64,000 nt of DNA from Thermoanaerobaculia bacterium (GTDB taxonomy: Bacteria > Acidobacteriota > Thermoanaerobaculia > Multivoradales > J023), in contig JAUIJL010000018.1 in NCBI GenBank assembly GCA_030431255.1, forward strand, positions 124,001 through 188,000, given 5' to 3'. How positions within the stretch are numbered: the first letter of the stretch is position 1; each line of letters opens with the position of its first letter. Shown here one piece after another: positions 18,895 through 33,800 of the stretch. The notes beneath the pieces are model-generated. The model searched no databases. It was not told the DNA's origin and was given only the letters and a program-made list of their open reading frames with translations. The translations under genes and the position numbers were made by a program.

Positions 18895-21800
18895 GTGTCC
18901 CCTCCCCCTGAACCGGGGGCTATTCTTGGAGGTTCGGGTGGGCCGACGAAGGACGGGTCCAGGCCTCCACCTAGAGGCGATGCGGAAGACCACATTGACG
19001 TGTCACCGCTTTCGAAGCCATCGGCAAAGAATGTGGACCAGAAACCAACACGACAGGTTATCGATTCATCCATGGTGATATCGATGGTATCTGTCTCCTC
19101 CAAACAATCGGGATGGCCGATGAACTGGATATTATCGATGGGATATTCAGGATTTCCGGTATCACCCGCCACTGCTGTCAGGGTGACCATGGAGCCGGCA
19201 TCGAATTCCCAAGAGCAGGTTTCGCCACAATCGATGCCCGCGGGTGACGATGTAACGTCACCCACTCCAATGCGATTGATCGTCAACGTATGCTGTTGAA
19301 CGAAGGTGGCGGTGCAGTCTCTGGACGCAGTCATAGTGACCGTGATCTCCGCAGCAGCCCCGGTGCACCCTTCACCCGTCCAGCCGTCGAACCGATAGCC
19401 GTCCCCCGGGTTGGCCGACAAGCTCACCGACATGGGCTCGTCAAAGATCTCCTGGCAGTTCCCGGGACAGGCGATGCCCGCCGGAGTGGAATCCACCTGG
19501 CCATCGCCGTCAATCGTGACCATCAGCAGGTGGGTTTGCACGAACGTGGCGGTACAGGTCTTATCCCCGTCCATGACGACGTTAGGACAGCTCACGTCCC
19601 CGGTCCAACCCACGAAGCGAGAGCCCGGGGCCGGTAAGGTGTCGGGAATGGCCGTAAGCGTCACCGGAGTGCCCGCGTCGTAAATACGAGCACAATCGGT
19701 GCTACACCCCGGATCCATTTCCGGTATATCCGGTATCACCGTGCCCCCACCGCTGCTTCCTTCGAGGTCGATGGTCAAGGTGTATTGGCGGAGGGTGAAG
19801 GCAGCGGTACAGGATTTGCTCGCATCCATGGTGACGGTGATCGGATTCTCAGAGCCGACGCAATCACCGCTCCACCCGCTGAGCTCGTAGTCATCCCCCG
19901 GGGTCGCCGTCAACGTCACCATGGTCGGCTCGTCGTAGGTCTGGTCGCAATCACCGGGACACGCAATGCCCGTCGGAGCGGAATCCACCTGGCCATCGCC
20001 TTCGACGGCGACCTCGAGCAGGTGGGTTTGTACAAAGGTCGCCGTACACGTCTTATCCCCATCCATAACGACGTTTGGACAGCTCGCGTCCCCGGTCCAG
20101 CCCGCGAAGCGAGAGCCGTGGGCCGGCAAGGTATCGGGAGTAGCCGTGAGCGTCACCGGAGTGCCCGCATCGTAAATACGAACACAGTCGGTGCTACAGC
20201 CCGGATCTCCAACCGGCGGATTCGGCGTTACCGTGCCACTGCCGTTGCCTTCGAGGTCGATGGTCAGGGTGTATTCGCGGACGAAGCTCGCGGTACAGGT
20301 CTTATGTCCATCCATGGTGACGGCGATCGGATTGTCAGAGCCGGTGCAATCACCGCTCCAGGCATCGAATCGATATCCCGACACGGGGGACGCCATGAGC
20401 ACGACTTCGGTGGGATAGGGATAGACTTCCTCGCAATCCACCCCGCAGACGATTCCAGGTGGTTGCGATTCCACGATCCCGGATCCGTCCGGCACGACCA
20501 TCACCTCAAGAGTGTAGGGAATCGGCTCGAAGATGGCGGTGCACGACAGCCCCTGGTTCATGGTGACCGAGCCGTCATCACAATCTTGATCCCCTTCCCA
20601 TCCGACATGCATATAGCCGGTTCCTGGGGTCGCCGTCAGCTCAACCTCTGTTCCCTGATCAAATAGCTCGTCACAAATCGATCCACAATGGATGGTGCCA
20701 GGAATCGAGGTAATGGTGCTGTTATCGCCGCCACCGTCCCGGCTCACAATCAAGCGGAACGTCTTATTGAAGGTCGCTGTGCAATTCGTATCTTCCGTCA
20801 CGGCTATCTGACCATCGAGACAATCCGCCGGCCCACCCCATTCGACGAATCGGGATCCTGGATCCGCCTCCTCAGAGAGCTGAACCACAGTACCGGAATC
20901 AATCAGCTCGAAGCAGTCGGAGCCACAATCGATACCATTTTCCGTATCGGTGACGGTACCAACTCCGGTACCGCCTTTGGTGACCGAGAAAGCAAACCGC
21001 TTGATGTCGATGGTCGCTATGCAAGTGACGTCTTCGGTCAATGTTGCCTTGCCGCCTGGACACGATGCGCTCCAACCGGTGAATGCCGAATCGGAATCCG
21101 GATTCGCGTTGAGGAATACCATCGTGCCTTCACGGTAGGTAACCATGCAGGTTCCATTGCCATCGGAGTCACACTCGATGGCACCGACTTCCGGGCTAGT
21201 GGATATCACGGTTCCAAAACCGGTCCCATTCACAACCACCGTCAGCGTGTAGGTTTTGACGAAGGTGGCGCTACACGCCACATCCTCGATCATCTCCACT
21301 ATGCCATCCGAGCAGTCTTCATCACCGCCGAATTCCACAAATTCGGAACCGGCGTCGGCGACCGGGCTCAACTCAACGGATGTACCGATCGCATAGAGCT
21401 CGTCACAATCCGCGCCGCAATCGATGCCCACAGGCGTTGAGGTCACGGTTCCGGTACCGGATCCTTCTTTGGTCACAGACAGCTCGAACCGTGGTACATC
21501 GAAGACCGCCTTGCAATACACGTCCGTGGACATGGTGACCATACCGTCATCGCAATCCGCGTCGCCTTCCCAACGAACAAAGAACGCACCAGGATCGCCG
21601 ATCGGCGTCAACGTCACCTCCGTATCCCGAAGGTAACGCTGGTCACAATCGTCGGGGCAATCGATGCCCACCGGGTCTGACGTCACCCTGCCCGGCCCCA
21701 TCACCTCCACGGTCAGCTCAGGAGTCACCATGAAAGTCGCGGTACAGGTCTTATTCGCGGTCATCTCCACCGTGCCATCCACCGCGCAATCGCCGGTCCA

Positions 21801-24800
21801 GCCACCAAAGCTGGAGCCTTCGTCTGGAGCTGCCGAGAGCATCACCGATGTTCCGTGACTATAAGTTTCCATGCAATCGGGATCACACTCGATGCCGGCC
21901 GGAACGGAGGTCACACTGCCGGTGCCCGTACCGTCCTTGGTGACGATCAGCGTTCGATCCAGCCGGCAATCTACATTCACGTCCGTGTCGTCGGTCAGAG
22001 TCAAACGACAATCACCGTTGTGAATGGCGCAAACGTCCACGGGCCAACCCAGGAAGCTACTACCCGGTTCCACCTCGATGCTCAATGTGATTGGTGTATC
22101 GAGGGCGTAGATTTGATCGCAATCCGGACCACAATCGATACCATCCGGGAAGGAGCTCACCGTGCACAGCCCATCCCCAGGCTTGATCACCCGGAGCTCG
22201 GGAGTCGCCTGGTTGAAGGTCGCTGTCACCTCTCGATCGGCGGTCATGGCGAAGGTGCAAGTCATGCCCGCGGGACATTCCGGAACCGACCACGTCGGTG
22301 GCCCGGAACCTGCGTCGGGAGTCGCGGTTAAGGTGACCTCTGTGCCGTCTTGGTAGGAGTGCTCGCAATCCAGACCACAGTCGATGCCGAGCGGGTTCGA
22401 GACGATTCCACCACCGCCGGCCCCGGCCTTCATCACGGTAAGGAGGAATTGCTGTCGAACGAATACCGCACGGCAGGCGCGATCCTCTGACATCGTCACC
22501 ACACCATCGGCGCAATCCGCATCCCCATCCCAACGCTCAAAAAGGTAACCGGGATCGGGGGTCGGCAGCAGAGTGACGACAGTATTCTCAACATAGTCCT
22601 CTTCGCAGTCCGCGCCGCAATCGATGCCTGCCGGAGCCGAGGCCACATGGCCGTCACCTTCCTGGGTCACCGTCAACTGATAGGTCTTGACGAAAGTGGC
22701 CGTGCAGGTCCGGACGGTGTCCATGGTTACCACGCCACCCGGGCATTCTTCGGACCAGGCTTGGAAGCTGGATCCGGCATCGGCAGTCGCCGTGAGCGTT
22801 ACCACGGTCCCGTAGTCGAAAGACTCGGTGCAGTCCGGACCGCAATCGATACCCGGCGGCATCGAGCCCACATGCCCGGTGCCCGTACCGTTCTTCTCGA
22901 CCGTTAAGGCCTGGTCCAGGCGACACTCTGCGGACACTATTGTCCCTTCGGTCAGGATCAATCGGCAGTCCCCATTGACCACGGTACACACTTCCTCAGG
23001 CCACCCCAGGAAGCTACTGCCCGGATTCACGGTGATCGATAGGGTGACCGGAGTATCGTGTGCAAAATCCTCATCGCAATCGACACCACAGGAGATTCCG
23101 GCCGGGAAAGAGTCCACCGTACACTGCCCGTCTCCAGGCTTGGTGACGGTCAAGGTATGTTCGGCGATGCCAAAGGTGACGGTCACCGTTTTCGCGGCCG
23201 CCACCGTCACCTCGCAGGTTGGAACCGCTGCGCAGGCGGGCTCGGACCAACCACCCACGATCGAGCCGGCATCCGGCGTCGCGGTCAAGGTGACCACGGT
23301 TCCGACACCAAACGACTGCTCACAATCCGCTCCGCAGTCGATGCCCGCCGGCACCGAGCCCACATGACCGGCGCCGGCGCCGCCCTTAGCCACGATCAGC
23401 TCGACTTCTTGCCGAGTGAAGACCGCGTGGCAAGCCCGCGCTTCGGACATCGTGACCACGCCGTCTTCACACTCGGGATCTCCCTCCCAACGGGTGAAGA
23501 CGAAGTCCGGATCGGGCGTCGGCAGCAAGGTGACCACCGTATTTTCAACATAGTCTTGCGCACACTCGGGATCACAATCGATGCCCTCCGGCGTGGAACC
23601 TACATGGCCATCCCCTTCTTTGGTCACCGTCAAGGGATAAGTCTTAACGAAGGTCACGGTGCAGACCCGTGCCGCATCCATTGTCACCACGCCACCCGGA
23701 CACTCCGCAGACCAATCCTGAAGCTCAGAGCCGGCGTCGGGAGTCGCCGTCAGCGTCACCGAGGTGCCGTAGTCGAAGGATTCGGTGCAGTCTGGACCAC
23801 AGTCGATACCCGGCGGCATCGAGCCCACATGGCCGGTGCCCGTGCCGTCTTTTTCGACGGTCAAGGTTTGATCTAGACGGCAATCGACGGGTACATCCGT
23901 ATCGTCGGTCAAGGTCAGTCGGCAATCCCCATTGACCACGTTGCAGACGTTTTCGGGCCAACCCAAGAAGCTACTACCGGGATCCACATTGATGCTCAAG
24001 GTGATCGGCGTATTGTGGTTGTAGGTGTGGTCGCAATCCGCTCCACAATCGATTCCGTTGGGGAAGGAGCTCACCGTGCAAGAACCATCGCCGGGCTTGT
24101 TGATCGCCAGCTCGTGACTAGCGATGCCGAAGGTGGCTGTGACGGTCGCAGCCCCTTCGATCGTCACGGTACAAGGGCCCGTACCCGGACATTCCGGCAG
24201 GGACCAACCCGTGAAGCTGGAACCCGGGTCCGGCATCGGGGTAAGCGTCACCATGCTGTAGATCTCGAATGATCCGGTGCAGGTGGCGCCGCAATCGATA
24301 CCCGACGGCTCAGAGATCACTTTTCCGGTGCCGAAATCCTCGTTCTTGAGCACCGCCAAGTCGAACGTCTTGAGCTCGAAGGTGGCGATGCATGAGGTGT
24401 CCGTAGAGAGCGTCACTTGCCCGTCGGTACAGTCACCATCACCGCTCCAGCCGTCAAAAATGGAGTCCGGCTCGGGCGTTGCGGTCAAGGTGATGGCCGT
24501 GTCCTGCTTATAGGTCTCGTCGCAATCGGCTCCACAATCGATCCCCACCGGTGTCGAGGTGACGGTGCCGTTGCCGTTGCCTTGTAACGCCACATCCAAC
24601 ACACGGGAGGCCACATAAACCGCCGTACAAGTCAAGTCGGACGTCAACGTCACTTGGCCATCGGCACAATCCGCCGGGCCATCCCAACGATCAAAGCTCC
24701 AATCGGTTTCAGGGGTCGCTGTCAGATCCACCGTGGTTCCGTGGGTATAGACCTCCGAACAGGTCGGGTCACAATCGATCGCGCCGGGGCTCGAGGTCAC

Positions 24801-27800
24801 AGTGCCTTGGCCGTCGTTAACCACGGTCAAGGTGCGATCCCGCTGACATTCCATGGTGACTTGAATATCTTCCGCGACCGTGAGTTGGCAAGGCTCCATG
24901 CCTGTGCAAGGTTCATCGGTCCAGCCGATGAAGCTGGAGTCCGCTAGCGGGGTGACCGTAAGCGTCAGGGCAGTACCGTTGTCGAAGTCAGCGGAGCAGC
25001 TGACACAGCTGATCCCTTCCGGGAAGGATTCCACGGCACAACTTCCGTCTCCGGTCTTGAGCACCTCCACATTCGACTGCGCCACCGCGAAGTTGGCCGT
25101 TACCGCTTTGTTTGCATCCATAGTCACGGTGCAGGAGTCGGTTCCAGGGCAATCGATGCCCTCGCCGGACCAACCAACGAATCTGGAGCCGTCGTCTGGA
25201 ATCGGCGCAGGTAGGGTCACTTCTTGTCCGTGTGGATAGAGCTCGGAGCAGTCGCCGCCACAGTTGATCCCCGGCCCGGTGACTAAGCCATTTCCGTTAC
25301 CCGATTTGAGAGCGTTGAGGGTCTTCAGGGGCTCGGAATCAAATTGCGCTGTGACGGACAAGTCAGCGGTGAGATTCAACACACAGATCTTGGTTTCTTG
25401 GCCGTCACACGCCCCAGACCAACCGCCGAAGCTGAACCCTTCCGCAGGATCGGCAGTAAGGGTCACAATCCCATGATCGAAACCAGCTGAGCACGTGCCG
25501 GGACAGCTGATACCCGAAGGATCTGACGTTACCAGCCCGTCGCCGACCACGGTCATTGCTAGCTGATGCACCTCGGGCTCGAACCTGGCCGTGGTGGATC
25601 TCGCTTGGTCCATGGTCAACACGCACGTCGGCTGACCTCCAGCACAGTCACCGGTCCAGTCGATGAAACGGGAGCCACTTTCTTCCGTTGCGGTCAGCGT
25701 CACCATCTGCGAGTAGGCGAACGGCGCGGTGCAGGTCACACCGCAGTCAATTCCGGCCGGGATGGATTGCACTGCGCCTGATCCCCCACCATCCAACATG
25801 ACACTGAGATCATAGGTGTCTTGCTTGAAGGAAGCGTCGACGGCCAAGTCGGCATCGACCGGCAAGATGCAGGGATCCGTGCCGAAACCGCTGCATTGGC
25901 CGTCGGTCCAACCGGCAAAAACGCAGCTGGGATCCGCCATGGCTGTCAAGGTGACCACGGTGCCATGGGGATACAACGCATTGCAGACCTGGCCACACGC
26001 AATACCCGTGGGAGCCGAGCTCACGGTGCCCGTGCAGTCGCCGGAACGATTCACGCTGAGGGTCTTTTCAGGCACCAGAGCAAAGTCGGCACTAACCGTC
26101 TGGGCCATGTCCATAGCGACTTGGCAAGAGCCGTCTTCCGGGCTGACCGTGCAGGCCCCGGTCCAGCCGGTAAAACTGGAGCCCACCTCAGCGGCAGCCG
26201 TCAGGGTCACGACGGTGCCGAAGGGGAAGTCCCCTTCACAGGTAAGGCCACAGTCGATGCCCCCGGTGATTCCTTGCGGATGCGAGGTAATCGTGCCGCT
26301 ACCATTGCCCGTCGTCATCACAGTCAATGTTTCCGGAGCCCTAGCGGCAAATTGCGCAGTTACCGTCGTGGCCGTTTGAATCGTCACCTCGCACGGGCCG
26401 GTTCCGGAACAACCCCCGCCACTCCAGCCCGTGAAGCTGAAACCAGGCTCGGCCTCGGCAGTCAGGGTAATTGTGGTGCCAAAACCATAGTGCTCCGAAC
26501 AGTCGCCCGGACACTCGACGCCTTGTGGATCGGAGACCACGTGGCCATCACCATTGACGATCACCGTCAGAAGATAGGGAATCAGGTCAAATTGGGCCTG
26601 GACGCTCTTCGGACCATCCATGGTGAGCCCACAAGAACCGGTCCCCGAGCAATCGCCGGCCCATCCCGCAAAGACCGTCCCCAGCTCTGCGATAGCGCTC
26701 AGGGTCACTTCGGTATTAAAGGGATAGTCCTGCTCGCAGTCGTCCTCGCAGTCGATGCCCGCCGGGCTGGAAACCACCTGACCCGCACCTTCACCCACTA
26801 AGGCTACCGTGAGCCGCTGCGGGACCTCTGCAACAAATCTTGCATCCGCGGTTTTCGCACCGTCCATGGTCACTTGGCAAATCGGATGGGTGCCGGCGCA
26901 GGCCCCGGTCCAGCCGTCGAAACGGGAGCCCGGTGTGGGCTCGGCGGTGAGGGTGACGATGGAATCTTTGTCGAAGGAAGCCGTGCAGCCGCCTCCGCAA
27001 TCGATACCCGCCGGGCTCGAGCTGACCGTGCCCGTGCCGCCCATGCCGTTGTCGGATATGCTCACGGCGAGCTCGTAAGTGAGCACATAAGTGGCCGTAC
27101 ACGTGAGATCACCCGACATCTCCACTTGACCGTCCAAGCAGTCTGGAGCGCCTCCCCAATCCACGAACCTCGAGCCGACCTCAGCGCTCGCCACCAACGT
27201 CACCAGCTCGCCGAAGTCGAAAGAAACCTCACACTCGACACCGCAATCCAGCCTCGTAGGCACCGACGTCACAGTACCGGAACCCTCACCCATCTTGTTC
27301 AAAGTTAGGGTCCGGGAGCCCGCGGCCAGCTGAAAGTCCGCGCTGATCGTCAGAGGCTCAGTGACAGTAATCGTGCAATCGCCGACGCCCGCGCATCCAC
27401 CGCCCGACCAGCCGAAGAAAGCAGAGCCTCCGGCGGCGACGGCATTCAGAGTGATCGTCGTGCCATGGGTTGAGGGCTCGCTACAATCTGAGCCGCAATC
27501 AAAGCCAGGACCAGAAATTGTGCCTGTGCCATCGCCGGTTTTGATCACCGACACGGTGTAGGTGCTCAGATCGAATTGGGCGGTGACATTCTTGACCGCG
27601 TCCATGGTGAGCACGCAGGGAGCCGTACCCGTGCAATCACCGGACCAACCGATGAATGTGGAATCCGACGACGCAGAGGCGCTCAACGTCACCAGGGTGC
27701 CGTCCGCATAATCTTCTACTTCCATCATGCAATTTGCATCACATTGAAGACCTACGGGAGACGAGCTCACCCCACCGCTGCCAGTTCCGCTTTTCGCCAA

Positions 27801-30800
27801 GGTCAGACGCCGCACCTCTCCATCCAAGGTGAATTGGGCGGTCATGGATTTGGCCGCGTCCATGGTGACCACACAGGCTCCAGAGCCGGAACAGGCCCCG
27901 GACCAGCCGGTGAACGTGGAGCCGGCCTCGGCCATGGGGGTCAGTGAGACCAGGGTACCGAAGGCAAAGTCTTCGTCACAACTCGATCCGCAATCGATCG
28001 TGCCTGGGCTCGAGGTCACTTTCCCAAGGCCGGTACCGTCTATGGCCACCGTCAGCGTCACGAAGCGCGGACCGAAAGTCGCTCCTACGACTTTCGTGCC
28101 GTCCATGGTGACCGTACAAATACTGCTATTTGGGTCTGCACAAAGCCCGCCGGTCCACTCGGTGAAGAGCGAGTCTTCGACCGGCGTAGCCGTCAGAGTC
28201 ACCAACGTATTGAGCTTGAAGTCCGCGGTACAGCTACTGCCGCAATCAATGCCCGGCGGATCCGACGCCACCGTTCCAGTGCCACCGTTATCGTTCCTTG
28301 AAACGCTTAAGGTCTCCAGCTCTTCCGACAGAGTGAATTCCGCCTCAATGCTCTTCGCGGATTCCACCGTCAACTCACAAGGATCCAGGCCGGTGCAATC
28401 GCCGGACCAACCGGTGAACGCAGAGCCAGGATCGGGTGTGGCGGAAAGAGTGATTACGTTGCCGTGGTCATAGAGTGCCAGGCAGCCTACCGCGCTGCCG
28501 GTTCGACAAGTCTGGATCCCGCCCGAATCAGCGCTCACCGAGCCGCTGCCCGAACCCGTGGGACTCACGTTCACCAGGTATTGCTCGAGATTACAGATTG
28601 CGGTGACCTGGCGGCTCTGATCCGTCGTGATCACACATTCCGGCACGTTTCCGGAGCAGCCTCCACCGACCCAGCCCTCAAATTCAGAGCCCTCTTCGGG
28701 ACTCACTGTCAAGGTTAGGGTCTGGGTGTCCGTAAAGCTTTCGCTGCAATCTCCGCCACAATCGATACCGGCCGGATCAGAAGTGACCGTGCATTCGCCG
28801 TTGCCACCTTTTTGGACCAACAGCTCGCGGACTTCCGCAAAGCCGGCCTCACAGCCGCGATTCGAGTACATGGTGACCTCACCATCCTGGCAGTCGGCGT
28901 GTCCGCTCCAGCCGACAAAAGCCGAGCCTGGACCGGGATCCGGGGTCAAGGTCACTACGTCACGGAAAAGATGAGACGTGCATCCGGCTACAGCAGGATC
29001 GCACCCGCTACCCGCGGGACTCACAATCACTGATCCGTCTCCCGTTGTGGTCACGGTCAGCTCGTAGGACAGCTCGAAGGTGGCGGTGCACACGATGTCA
29101 CCATCCATGGTCACGACACTGTCCGCGCAGTCAGGATCACCCGTCCAACCCACAAAGGCGGATCCGGGGCCATCCTCAACGACTAAAACAATGACCTCGC
29201 CGCTTAAATAATCCGCAAAACACTCGGTGCCACAGTCAATGCCCGTGGGATTGGAGGTCACAGTGCCGACTCCTGTGCCTTCCTTGATGATGGTCAACCG
29301 GTTGAGGTTGCGGATAAAGGTAGCAGTGCAGCTCAAGTCGGCATCTAAGGTAATGCTGATCTGCTCGGTTGAGGCGTCACCGCACTCCGGATCCCCACTC
29401 CAACCCGCAAAGGTGGAGCCTTGGTCCGCTTCTGCGGTCAGGGTGATCAATGTACCGAGCGCATAGTCCTCCATACAGGCGGCACCACAATCGATGCCCA
29501 ACGGGTCGGAGCTGATGGTACCTCCCCCGTTGCCGTCTTTGGAGAGGGTCAAGGTCCTCAGGTCTTCATCCAACGTGAATTCGGCGTCCACAAAGACCGC
29601 GCTTTCCACCGTCACAATACAATCGTCACGGCCCACACAAGCCCCAGACCAGCCAGTGAACGTCGAGCCGGGGTCCGTGGTGGCGGTGAGCGTCACCATG
29701 GTGCCGAAATCATAAGAGTCATTGCAGTTAAGGCCGCAGTCGATGAGCCCTTCATCAGCACCCACATGCCCTGTGCCCGTGCCGCTCTTGCTCACTTGAA
29801 GTACGAATTGGTCGATAGTGAAGTTGGCTGTGACCTCAGTATCGGCGGTCAAATCCACCAAGCAAGGGTCCGTGCCGGAGCAGCCTCCGCCGGACCAGCC
29901 CGCAAAGGTGGAACCGAGCCCTGCCGTGGCAGTCAACGTGACGTCTGTGCCATAGGCATAGTCCTGCCCGCAATCGGCGCCGCAATCAATACCCACCGGG
30001 CTGGAGCTGACCACACCGTTTCCGAAACGATTGACGGTCAACGTTCTGACGTTGCTGTCAGACGTAAACTCAGCATCTACAGAGGTAGCGTTCTCCACGC
30101 TCACTGTGCAGGAGGGCTCTGCGCCTTCGCATCCACCACCGGACCAGCCGGTGAACGTCGAGCCGGGATCTGCCGTGGCCGTCAGAGTCACACTTGTCTC
30201 GTAGGGATAGCTCTCGGAACAGTCAGGACCGCAATCGACACCCACCGGCAAAGAAGTGACTCTGCCCGCGCCTGAGCCTGATTTATTGACACTCAACGGG
30301 TAAGTGTTCAGCGTGAACGTGGCGGTACATTGAAAATCGAAAAATGTCACTACTTGCCCGTTCGGACAATTCGCGCTCCAACCTCCGAACGTGGAACCTG
30401 GATCCGGAGCCGCGGTTACGGTGACACTCGCTCCATAGTGGTACCATCGACAGTCGGCTCCACACCCGGGACCTTCCGGGAAGAAGGTCGTCATGCCGGA
30501 GCCACTGCCGACCCGATTCGCAGAGACCTGTCTCAGATCCGCGATCTGTGTGAAGTCGGCTTCCACGGTGATTGGGTCATTCATGGTGATTTGGCAACTA
30601 TCGAAGCCACTGCATTGGCCTAAGGACCATCCCATAAACTGAGAGCCTTCGGCGGCTACCGGCGTCAGCGTCACCACGGTGCCCAATGGATGCGTGCTCT
30701 CACAGGCCTCTGGGCACATGATGCCGGCAGGGCTCGACGTCACAGTACCGGATCCGGTACCCGTATTGACAACGGTCAGGGTCTCGGTTCCGAAAGCAAA

Positions 30801-33800
30801 TTCAGCGGTTACCTGCTTCGCTGAATCCACGGTCACCAGGCACGTGTCGGTTTCGAGACCTTCACATTCGGCACCCGTCCAACCCGCGAAGGTGGAATTG
30901 GTTCCCTCATCGGCCTGCAGGATCACCATGGTGCCGAATTCGTAGATCTCCGAACAATCGGAGCCACAATCGATGCCACCGTGGGAGGTCGATCTAATAG
31001 TGCCGTTGCCGTCCCCGACCCGTTGCACGCTGAGCTCGTGACGATCGCGCGTAAAACTCGCGGCCACCAAGGTGTCGCCCTGAACGAGCAGTGAGCAAGG
31101 TGCGGTGCCTGCGCAAGAGCCGCCGGCCCATCCGGCAAACGTGGAGCCTACATCGGCGGTGGCCGTCAAAACGACGGTGTCACCGTTGGGATATTCGAAG
31201 CAATTCGCACCGGGAACACCACAATCCACACTCTCCGGGTTGAAGCTCACGGTTCCCGAGCCATCACCGGTGTTGACCGCAGTGACCATGAAGCCGTCGT
31301 CTTCGTGGGCGAATCTCGCCCTCACCAACCGAGATTCGTCCATCGTAACGATGCAGGTTGTCGCCGACCAGAGGCAGCTCCCTCCGCTCCAGCCTACGAA
31401 TTCAGCCCCTGGGTCCGGAACCGCAAAGAGCTCAACCACGGTGCCGTGGTCATAGATCCCATTGCAATCATCTCCACAATCGATTCCCGGACTCACGGAG
31501 CGCACAACCCCAAGATCAGGGCCGAGAACATCGACCACCAGAACATGTTGTTTCAGGTTAAAAGTAGCTTCGCATTCAAGATCGGCGACCATGGTGATCT
31601 GGCCGCCCGAGCACTCTTCACTCCAGCCCGCGAACTCTGAGCTTTCATCGGGCGTTGGAACCAGAGTCAAGCCGTCGCCTGTTTGATAGTCGGTACTGCA
31701 AACCGAGCCACAGTCAATCATTCCATCTTCAGAGGTCACACGCCCCGAACCAGTCCCCGATCTGATGATCGTGGCCGTATGGAGATCTGATTCCAGGGTG
31801 AACTCGGCAGAAATGAGCTTAGAAGACGTGAGGTTGAAGTTGCAGTTGCCCAGCCCTGTGCAGGGACCATTACCGTCCCCCCACCCCGTGAAGCGGGATA
31901 TCGGAACATCCGCACTGGGGTTCAGTGAGACTTCCGTTCCGTGGAAGAACTCATAGCTGCAAGCAGCCGCGCTACAGGTCTCGCTAAAAGATTCCGCAGT
32001 CACCTCGACGCTGCCCGTTCCAGAGCCGCTATTCGTTGTGATGGTCGCGGAATATTTTCTCTTCTCGAATGTGGCGTGACAGCTCACGGGTGTCGAGGTC
32101 ATGGTGGTCAGACAGATAGCCGGGTCCTCACTTTCACCACAGCCACATCCTTCTCCCCAACTTTCCAGGTTAAGCCCGTTACCTCTTCCTTCCAAGCTGA
32201 CCTCGGCGCCATCGGCAAACCAATAGCAACCTGGCCCACAACTCAGGGTCTCAGGGGTCACGACTACCTCGGGCGAGAATCCGTCAGGGGCTTCAGCCGT
32301 GATGAGCAGGGTGCGTAAATCCGCTTCAAGGATAAAATCCGCGCTGACTTCGGGCGCAACCACCTCCCTCAAATCGATGGTGCACGTGGTGGGCCCTGAG
32401 CAATCACCCGACCACCCCAAGAAAACGGAACCTGATTCAGCGGTGGCTGTGAGCTCAACCACATCGTCCACATCAAATGTTTCTGTGCAGGACCCTTCAG
32501 AACATTCAATGCCCGCGGGAACTGAGATCACGGAACCGGCACCGGAACCCGCAGTGTGGACGGTGATCGTATGATCCTCCAAACAATCGGGAATTTCGTT
32601 GTTATTGAGATCCATATTATCGTCGTCAAGACCCTGACACACATCACAATCGTCAATCACCCCATCCAAGTCCGCATCACCGGCAAGCACGGGAATTGAA
32701 TAGCCCGCTCGACGCCCCAAGATAGACTCGCCGTTCTTCCAAACAGCGATAAATTGATGTTCGGAAACCGCCACATCAGGGCGCCCCAAGACGCCCGAAT
32801 CCCCGTCGACCAGCTCGACTTCGTCATAGGTATCGGCACCGCCTCCAGGGCCCCCTTGAATCACAACGCCGATTTCCCGCCTTACTTTCAGATGGGGAAT
32901 GTCCGGCCTAAGGTTGTCCGCCAGCTTGGTGGACGTCTTCCAGCCGTATAGGAATTCATCACCGCCCAAGAAAGCCGATGTGGGTTGTGTTTGGTCCCCG
33001 TCCAACATTCCTACGTTGACCAACACATCCTCGTCCGTGGCGGGTTCCCCGTCACGGCAGAAGAGCCGCTGCTGGATACTGGTTCCATAGAGATCGTTGA
33101 TCGAGTGTGCGCTGGTCCAGCTGAACAAGACCTCATCGTTACCGGTAGAGGATACGACGGGTTCTTCCTGATCACCCCGAACATCATTGTTGACCAGGAA
33201 TTGATCCCCTGCAGCCACACCCTCGGCCGTGAACCGACGAGCTCGAATACTGCTGCCGTCTGAATCTCCGGTCAGGTCCGTCGGCTCCGTGCTCTCCCAA
33301 GTCACCATGAAATCGCCATCCGAGTTGATGACGGCTACGGATGGGCTCAGCTGATCGCCTAAGGTTTCCTGGTTGACGCCGAATTCACCACCCAAAATCG
33401 CCGGGGCGGATGACCAGCGACGTCCGCGAATATCATTGATACGAATTCCATCGATCAGGCTCTGCCAAACAATCACGAATTCATGGTCGCCTTCATTATC
33501 CTGGCCTTGGTAGGCCACAGCAGCGCGAATTTGCTCCGTACTGTCGGGCTCATTGATCTGTAGCGTCCCGGTTTGCGGAGCGCCCTCAGCGGAAAAATAG
33601 CGCAGGGCTATCTCGAAATCGTCGTCCCCGGCGACTTGTTTGCGCTCCCAAGCTACTAAGAATGAGCCGTCTGGAGCCATGGCCACGGCCGGTCTGAACT
33701 GCAAAGCGGCGGGATCTTCGTTTATCAGGAATTCATCACCGATGGGCTGACCATTGGCGTCGTAGAGACGGCCCTTGATATCGAATTGATGATTCACCGT

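Noticed and set aside
18891-18993. Protease start at 18993
   Set aside because: It overlaps the end of the giant gene by about 100 bp and puts a long basic stretch before the signal peptide; the TTG at 18894 has a strong ribosome-binding site.
19100-32600. Regularly spaced similar segments that could suggest a CRISPR or satellite array
   Set aside because: Spacing is about 200 bp, units are divergent and in frame, and all are protein repeats.
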